Source of the DNA: Streptomyces koelreuteriae
GTDB lineage: Bacteria; Actinomycetota; Actinomycetes; Streptomycetales; Streptomycetaceae
DNA: 64,000 bases
NCBI RefSeq assembly: GCF_018604545.1
Contig: NZ_CP075896.1
Span: 3,968,001 to 4,032,000 of the forward strand
Direction: 5' to 3'
In this document: piece by piece, positions 58,138 to 64,000 of the stretch
Layout of the letters: each line of letters starts with the position of its first letter
How positions within the stretch are numbered: the first letter of the stretch is position 1
Translations under genes and position numbers: made by a program
The notes under the pieces: generated by a model
What the model saw: only the letters and a program-made list of their open reading frames with translations
What the model was told of the DNA's origin: nothing
Database searches by the model: none

Positions 58138-60297
58138 TTGCCGTGGTTCTCCCCGCCGGGCCCGTCCCGCCCGGCGACCGTGTCCGTGTTCCCGCCCTCC
58201 GGGGGCAGAAAGTGCGTCGGCGCCGGCGTCCTGCTGCCCGGCAGCCGTGTCCTGACCGCCGCGCATGTCGTCAACCTGGCCCTGGGCCGGGAGAACGAGT
58301 ACGACGCGGCCCACCCCGGCAAGGAGACCGTCCTGCGCGTGCGCGTCGGCGGACACTGGCAGAACGCCCGGGTCAAGGTCTGGATACCCGTCCGTGAACG
58401 GACAGAGCTGCGCTGGAAGGGCGATCTGGCCGTACTCGAACTGCCGGACGGCGTGCCGCCGAACCTCGTACCGCCCCCGTGGCGGCCGGTCAGTGAGGGG
58501 CTGCCCGTCTGCGCCTGGCATCCGGCAGGGCCGGCCGAGTTCTCCCTGGCCCGGTGCAAGGTGGTGGCCGTCGAAGCGGAGTTCACGTACGCCGTCGTGG
58601 ACGGCGGCGACACCGGAGCGACCATCCAGCACGGCTACAGCGGCGGCCCGGTCTGGTGCGACGAGGACCGGGCCGTCGTCGGCATGGTCGTGGGGAAGGT
58701 CAAGGGCGACGAGGCACGGGCCCACCATCCCGATCAGGTCCGCCGCCGCAGCTGGTTCCTGCCCACCCAGCGCGTCCGCGAGGAACTCGCCTCCGCGGGC
58801 GCCGCGCACCTGCTCGACACCCCGCACGACACGGACGAACCCGACACCTCCAGCGAGGCCTTCGACCTAGCGGACATCCTGAACCGGAAGGTGGACAGCG
58901 CCAAGGAGCTGGCCAGGTCCGGACGCGTGGTGGCGAAGAAGTGCGGTCTGGGCCATCCGCGTGACCGATCCGCGCCCTCCGTGGAGGAGTTCGCGCGCGT
59001 CCTGCTCACCCATCCTCGTGCCCTGGCAGAACTCACGCAGGTGCTGTCCGCGAAACCCGGCGCCGTCGCCGAACTGCTGGAGGTGGGCGCCCGGATCCCG
59101 CAGTGCGCGCTGCTCACCCACGCCGAACGCGGGCGCCTGGACGCGCTGCTGGCGTCCCTGCCCCACCACATCGTCGCCACGGTCCCCGCGCTCGTCCTCG
59201 ACGCCCTCCCCGACATCGACCTGCCCGACCCCCTGCAGACCGATGCCGACTGGCTGGACGCGGACACCGTCGAGGCCCCGCTGGCGGCGCTGCTCGACCA
59301 GTTGGAGCGCAACCGCCGCGCCCCCGCGACCGAACGGTCCCACAGCCCGCTGCTCCCCGCCCTGGTCTGCCTCGTCCTCCATGTGGCAGCCGTGGCACCC
59401 GCCCCGCACGCGGACGCACTGGTCGGATGGAGCACCAAGGTCGTCCGGCGGACCCAGGGGCACCAGGCCGCGCTCGACGAGCGGCTGGCGCACGCCAGGG
59501 AACTGACCCGCCGGCTGCGGGCGCGGCAACAGAACGCACCGCGGCTGCTGGTACGCGTGCGAAGGGTCGACGGCGAGGGGGACAACTGCCGTTTCACCCT
59601 GCGGATGTGGCGCCGCGAGACCACCACATGGCAGCGCGTCCGCATCGACGAGCGGCAGGCCCGCGACACCGCCGAGACGGCCGGGAAGATCTTCACCGCC
59701 GCCTCCGTGCTGTGGCGGACCGGGAGCCTTCCCATCGTGGAACTGCTCCTGGACCGTGCCGACCTGGACCTGAACCCGCACTGGTGGAAGGCTCCGGGCC
59801 CGCTCAACACCCATCGGGCCCTGGGCGTGGAATTCCCCGTGGTCTTCACCTGTCCGGAGCTGGTCGAGCAGGGCAGCGACGCGGAGTTCCTCCGGGAGCG
59901 GAAGAAGCGCCTGCACCGAGGGGTCCTGGTGCGCATCGACGCGTCGGTCACCAGTCTCGACGAGGTCTACGGACGTCTGGCGGGCGAGATGAACGCCGTG
60001 GGGGCGGTCATCGGCGAGGTCGAGCCCGCCTTCCGCGAGCTGGTCGTTCAGTACTGCCTCGCGGCCGGCATGCCCGTGGTGCTGTTCGGGCGGGGCGAGA
60101 AGGGCTGGTCGCAGGCCGTGAGCCGACTCGCACGCGTCGCCCCGGCGGCGCTGCCGAACGTGGTGCGCGAGTACCGCCGGGACGCCTTCAACGAACCGGC
60201 CGTCCACCTCGGCCGGCCCGTGCTGGCCTGGTGCGACGACATCGGACCTCCCCCCGAAGACCTCTACCTCGACGACCCCTCGGAGGAGCTCGCATGA
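58138..60297 (+). CDS. Trypsin-like protease fused to VMAP domain
   Basis: Protein of about 719 aa. Residues about 15-230 form a chymotrypsin-fold protease with the full triad: H43 (TAAHVV), D96 (KGDLAVLEL) and S168 (GYSGGPVW). About 240-330 is a helical adaptor (death-like/EAD region) and about 340-719 the VMAP module, ending in the VMAP-C domain (GVEFPVVFTCPELVEQ, FLRERKKRLHRGVLVRIDA). VMAP proteins team with MoxR and vWA proteins in conflict-type systems, where the protease is the effector. The start is uncertain: TTG 58138 or an internal GTG at 58180. The stop overlaps the MoxR start (ATGA). Confidence 0.85.
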   Translation: MPWFSPPGPSRPATVSVFPPSGGRKCVGAGVLLPGSRVLTAAHVVNLALGRENEYDAAHPGKETVLRVRVGGHWQNARVKVWIPVRERTELRWKGDLAVLELPDGVPPNLVPPPWRPVSEGLPVCAWHPAGPAEFSLARCKVVAVEAEFTYAVVDGGDTGATIQHGYSGGPVWCDEDRAVVGMVVGKVKGDEARAHHPDQVRRRSWFLPTQRVREELASAGAAHLLDTPHDTDEPDTSSEAFDLADILNRKVDSAKELARSGRVVAKKCGLGHPRDRSAPSVEEFARVLLTHPRALAELTQVLSAKPGAVAELLEVGARIPQCALLTHAERGRLDALLASLPHHIVATVPALVLDALPDIDLPDPLQTDADWLDADTVEAPLAALLDQLERNRRAPATERSHSPLLPALVCLVLHVAAVAPAPHADALVGWSTKVVRRTQGHQAALDERLAHARELTRRLRARQQNAPRLLVRVRRVDGEGDNCRFTLRMWRRETTTWQRVRIDERQARDTAETAGKIFTAASVLWRTGSLPIVELLLDRADLDLNPHWWKAPGPLNTHRALGVEFPVVFTCPELVEQGSDAEFLRERKKRLHRGVLVRIDASVTSLDEVYGRLAGEMNAVGAVIGEVEPAFRELVVQYCLAAGMPVVLFGRGEKGWSQAVSRLARVAPAALPNVVREYRRDAFNEPAVHLGRPVLAWCDDIGPPPEDLYLDDPSEELA

Positions 60298-61244
60298 CAT
60301 CCGACGCACCCTGGCGGATCTTCCGGGGAGACGGCGAACCCCGGGGCATCGACGGTCTTCCGCCCGCTCCGCCCTGGCGCCGCTTCGGCGACGGCCCGCG
60401 CTCCGGCACGAGGGCGGCCCCTTACCTCATCTCCGCCAAGGACGCCGATGTCGTCAACGCCGCCCTGCACCTGCGCCGCCCCCTGCTCGTCACCGGCCAG
60501 CCCGGCACCGGCAAGTCCTCCCTGGCCCGGGCCATCGCGCACGAACTACAACTCGGGGACGTACTGCACTGGCCCGTCAACAGCCGCTCCACCGTGAGCG
60601 AGGCCCTCTACCGCTACGACGCCGTGGGCCGGCTGCGCGAGACCGCCCTGAACCGGGACCGGGAACGCGAGGAGCCGCCGATCGGCACCTTCGTCCGGCT
60701 CGGCCCCCTGGGCACGGCGCTGGTGCCCCGGACAGAGCCGCGTGTCCTGCTCGTCGACGAACTGGACAAGGGCGACGTCGACCTCCCCAACGACCTGCTG
60801 ACGGTGTTCGAGGAGGGCGAGTACGAGATCCCCGAACTGGCCCGGCTCCCCGAGGACCAGTCCGTCGTCGACGTGCTGTCCGCCGACCCCGACACCCGGA
60901 TCACGGTGACCCGGGGGCGGGTCAGGTGCGACGAGTTCCCCGTCGTGGTGATCACCAGCAACGGCGAACGCGACTTCCCGCCCGCGTTCCTGCGCAGGTG
61001 CGTACGGCTCGAACTGCCGCCGCCCGACAGCCGACGCCTGCGGGAGATCGTCTCGGCCCACCTGGGCGACACCGCGGCAGCCGATGTCGAGGACCTGCTC
61101 CAGGTCTTCCTGAGCCGCCAGCAGCGCGGCGGACTCGCCACGGACCAGCTGCTCAACGCGGTGTTCCTGCGCGCCGGCGGGGTGGACCTGGACGCCGACG
61201 GGCTCCTGGACGCCGTACTGCACCGGCTGGGCGGGACCATCTGA
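60294..61244 (+). CDS. MoxR-type AAA+ ATPase of the VMAP module
   Basis: ATPase of 316 aa. Walker A is TGQPGTGKSS (67-76), Walker B VLLVDELDKGD at about 151-161, sensor 1 in VVITSNGERDFPPAFLRRC and the Arg finger in the same segment. A short N-terminal PP-rich segment (IDGLPPAPPWRRFG) precedes it. ATG 60294 follows GGAGGAG and overlaps the trypsin-VMAP stop; its own stop overlaps the next start (TGATG). It is the energy-using switch that would hand signals to the VMAP and vWA-like partners. Confidence 0.93.
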   Translation: MTSDAPWRIFRGDGEPRGIDGLPPAPPWRRFGDGPRSGTRAAPYLISAKDADVVNAALHLRRPLLVTGQPGTGKSSLARAIAHELQLGDVLHWPVNSRSTVSEALYRYDAVGRLRETALNRDREREEPPIGTFVRLGPLGTALVPRTEPRVLLVDELDKGDVDLPNDLLTVFEEGEYEIPELARLPEDQSVVDVLSADPDTRITVTRGRVRCDEFPVVVITSNGERDFPPAFLRRCVRLELPPPDSRRLREIVSAHLGDTAAADVEDLLQVFLSRQQRGGLATDQLLNAVFLRAGGVDLDADGLLDAVLHRLGGTI

Positions 61245-64000
61245 ATGCCCGAGGACAGTGCGGGGTGCGGGCTCCGGCTCGTACTGGACCTGCTCGCCGA
61301 CTGCGGGGTCACCCTCTCCCAGGAGGAACTGCTCGACACCCTGTGGCTGGCGCGGCAGCTGACCGGCTCACCCGAGTCCCTGCCCCTCCAGCGGGACGCC
61401 ACGCCCAGCGTCGCCGCTCCCCCCACCCTCGACGTTCCCGACCGGCGCAGGCCTCACCTGTCCCCCGGAGGCAGGGCCGGACTGTACGGCGCCCCACGGC
61501 TGGAACGGCGACCGGAACCGGAATCCGCCTCGTCCGTGCCCGAACCGGAGAGGCCGAGGCCGGCCGCGATGCCCCAGGCCGATGAGAAGCGGGCGATGCC
61601 GCTGCGCGTGCCCGAGGCCAAGGCACTGGTCGACGAACTGCTCATCGGACGCGTCCTCAGGCCCCTGAAGCAGTCGCGCCCCAGCACCTCGCGCTACGAC
61701 TTCGACGAGGAAGCCACCGTGCACGCCCTGGCGGAGACAGGGCTGCCCGATGTGGTGCTGCGGCCGGCTCCGGAGCGCTGGCTCGACCTCGCCCTGGTGG
61801 TCGACGACGGCATGTCCATGCTGCTGTGGCAGCGTCTCGCGACCGAACTGCACGCCCTGTTGCGCAGGGCGGGCGCGTTCCGCATGATCCGCGCCTACGG
61901 GCTGCACACCCGGGGCCACGAAGTCCACCTGCGCGGACGGCCCTTCTCGGCCGAGGCGAACAGGATCCCGACGGACCTGATCGCCGACCCCACGGGCCGG
62001 ACCCTGGTCCTGCTCGTGAGCGACGGTGTGGGCCGGGCCTGGCGCGACGGGCGTATGCACAGCACGCTGAACGGCTGGGCGCGTTGTGGGCCGACGGCCG
62101 TGGTGCACGCGCTGCCGACGCGCATGTGGGGCGGTTCGGGGCTGCGCTCCCAGCGCTGGCGGGTGACCAGCGAGCGGCGCGGCTCGGCCAACACCGAGTG
62201 GGGCGTGGCCGACCCGGTACTGCCGCCGCACATGGTGTCCTTCCGCGGGGTCCCCGTACCGGTGCTGGAGCCCGCGCCGGCAGCGCTCGCCGCCTGGGTA
62301 CGGCTGGTGGCTTCCCCGGCCTCGTCCGCGACGCTGCCCCTGCTGGCCGCTCCCGGGTCGTCGGGGGCCCGGCCCGTGGACACGGGGCTGCCCCGGCTGC
62401 GGCGCTTCCACGCGGCTGCCTCCCCGGAGGCCTACCGGCTCGCGGCACACCTGGCCGGTGTCGCCCCGCTGTCCCTTCCGGTGATGCGGCTGGTGCAGGC
62501 GGCCATCCCCTGGGCGGACACCGCGAACCTCGCCGAGGTGTTCCTCGGCGGGCTGCTGCGTCCGCTTCCCGGGCCGCCGGGCGAGTCCCTGCCGCCGCAG
62601 CACCAGCTCTTCGACTTCGACGGCGACATCGGGAACATCCTGCTCAACGCCGTGCCGCTGGCCGATGTCGTGGAGACCGGGCGGACCGTGAGCGCCCGCC
62701 TGGAACTCCTGGCGGGCCGCTCCCCCGAGTTCCCGGCCTGGCTCGCCCATCCCGAGGGCACCGAACGCATCCCGTCCTCGACCCGGGCCTTCGCCGCCAT
62801 CGGCCCCCGGCTGGCGGCCCGCTTCGGCGTCGGCAGCCTGGAGCGGCGCATGGGGAGCGTCTGGAGGCCGCTGCGCTCGGGCGACCCGTGGCGCATCGGG
62901 CCGTACACGGTGCACGCCAGGGGAGTCGACGACGGGCTGTGCCGCAAGTTCCTGGGGCGGGACGCGGACGGTACGGAGGTCGTCGTCGTCACGGCAGACG
63001 GGCAGTTCGTGAGGAGGCTGAGCGCCGAGGAACTGGCTCTGCGGCGCATCGGCGGCGGGTGCGCTCCCCGGCTGGTCGCCAGCGGCCTCGACGACGACCC
63101 GCCCTGGATCGCCGAGACCCCTCCCCATTCACCGGACGGCATCCCGGCCGAGCCGCTCTCCACGGTCCTGGCGCGCGGAGACCTCGAACCGGATGCCGCC
63201 CTGGAACTGGCCCGGAACCTGTGCGAGGCGGTGGACACCAGTCACCGCGAGGGCCTGGCGCACGGGGACCTCACCCAAGAAACCGTGCGGTGCCTGGGCC
63301 GGACCGTGATCCTGACGGACTGGTTCCGGTCCTCCTACGATTCGGAACACGGCATCGACCGGGACATCACGGCGCTGGGGACGCTTCTCGAGCGGCTGAT
63401 CACCTTCGCCCCCGAGGATCTCGGTGAGCTCCGGGAACTCATCGAAGCGTGCCATTCCGCCCTCCGGGGATTCCGGCCGACGGCGGGGCGACTGGCGGAA
63501 CTCCTGGCCGCCCGGCTGGGCATGCAGGGGGACGACGGCAAGCTCGTCGCCGCGATGGACGCGCGGGCCAGGACCGAACTGATCCGCACACGGGTCCGCA
63601 CCTGCCGCCGGATCGCCGTCGTCGGGCTGCCCGGAGCCAGCGGCAAGAGCACCACAGCCGCCCTGCTGGCCACGGTGTTCGCCACCGAGCGGTACGGCGG
63701 GACCATCGTGGTGGACGCCGACCCCGGCGTCGGCACCCTCGGATTCCGGGTGAACGAGAACCGGGGCCGGGGCATGACGGCTCTCACTCAGACCCTCAGG
63801 CGATTCCAGAACGCCGACCTTCTTGAGCAGAACACCCGCCTGCTTGAACCCTTCCTGTCCACGATGCGAGCGGGCGCGCACGTCCTGACAGACCTGATCG
63901 GCCTGCCCGCCCCGGACCCGGCGTACGTCCAGCGGGTCTACGACCTGCTGCAGCAGGAGTACGAGATCCTGATCACCGACTCGCACTCCCCGGACCTCGA
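61244..64000 (+). CDS. SAV_2336/vWA-like, pseudokinase and ParA-type P-loop fusion; 3' end outside window
   Basis: Open through 919 codons to the window end. Residues 1-40 are the SAV_2336 N-terminal helices (VLDLLADCGVTLSQEELLDT). About 175-360 is a vWA-like domain with an altered metal site, D-D-G-M-S instead of DxSxS. About 380-540 is a helical segment (SPEAYRLAAHLAGVAPLSLPV). About 560-750 is a protein-kinase-like domain, defective: no glycine loop or clear Lys, HGDL for HRDL and TDW for DFG. At about 793 a Walker A, GLPGASGKST, opens a MinD/ParA-like P-loop domain (IVVDADPGVGTLGFRV) still running at 64000. It is the last visible member of the VMAP module. Confidence 0.85.

Noticed and set aside
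1..64000. tRNA, rRNA, integrase or attachment site
   Set aside because: I saw no tRNA-like cloverleaf with conserved arms, no rRNA segment and no integrase gene in the window.

Overview
The window is very GC-rich with strong G/C bias at third codon positions. It carries many families that are typical of, or nearly restricted to, Streptomyces: SARP and CGNR regulators, DUF5994, DUF6479, SAV_2336-type proteins, class E/F sortase substrates, ANTAR regulators and Tat-exported glycosidases. I read it as an accessory or semi-core stretch of a Streptomyces chromosome. I saw no rRNA, tRNA, CRISPR array, prophage or large biosynthetic cluster.

Layout. 0-10.7 kb: SDR (cut by the window start), TetR, luciferase-like oxidoreductase, a GH30 glycosidase facing a LacI repressor across a perfect operator, a TetR/EamA exporter pair, a second SDR and an aromatic amino-acid decarboxylase divergent from an Lrp regulator. 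10.7-15.3 kb: two CGNR zinc-finger regulators (one fused to a SARP activator), a divergent epoxide hydrolase and an AAA ATPase. 15.4-17.8 kb: a decayed zone with a frameshifted secreted-protein gene, remnants of a HigBA-like toxin-antitoxin pair and a collapsed IS630 transposase. 17.8-25.5 kb: S1-domain protein, small unknown genes, amidohydrolase, secreted tripeptidyl-aminopeptidase-like hydrolase, GH97 glycosidase and a TnpB-only IS200/IS605 element.

25.5-29.5 kb holds a three-gene MoxR/vWA operon. 30.9-33 kb holds an overlapping set: sortase substrate, class F sortase, ECF sigma factor and a membrane protein, with a candidate ECF promoter in front. 33.4-42 kb carries a PBP2a-like transpeptidase coupled to a class A beta-lactamase through an unusual array of ribosome-binding sites, TerB, a large LASTG-anchored glycine-rich protein, and an ABC exporter divergent from a TetR regulator across an 18-bp perfect palindrome. 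42.9-55.9 kb is a mix of small membrane and secreted proteins, a GH13 alpha-glucosidase, a nucleoside hydrolase, a GAF-ANTAR regulator and a permease pair.

56-64 kb is the most interesting part. An HTH-TPR regulator faces a tiny secreted-peptide gene across an inverted repeat. That gene runs straight into a tightly packed conflict-type module: a Trypco1-like protein, a trypsin-VMAP protein, a MoxR ATPase, and a SAV_2336/vWA-pseudokinase-P-loop fusion that runs off the window end. Across the window, short tandem repeats lie at or next to stop codons in about nine places. Two genes share the same kind of lesion, one G missing from a G run, which may be true decay or sequencing error.
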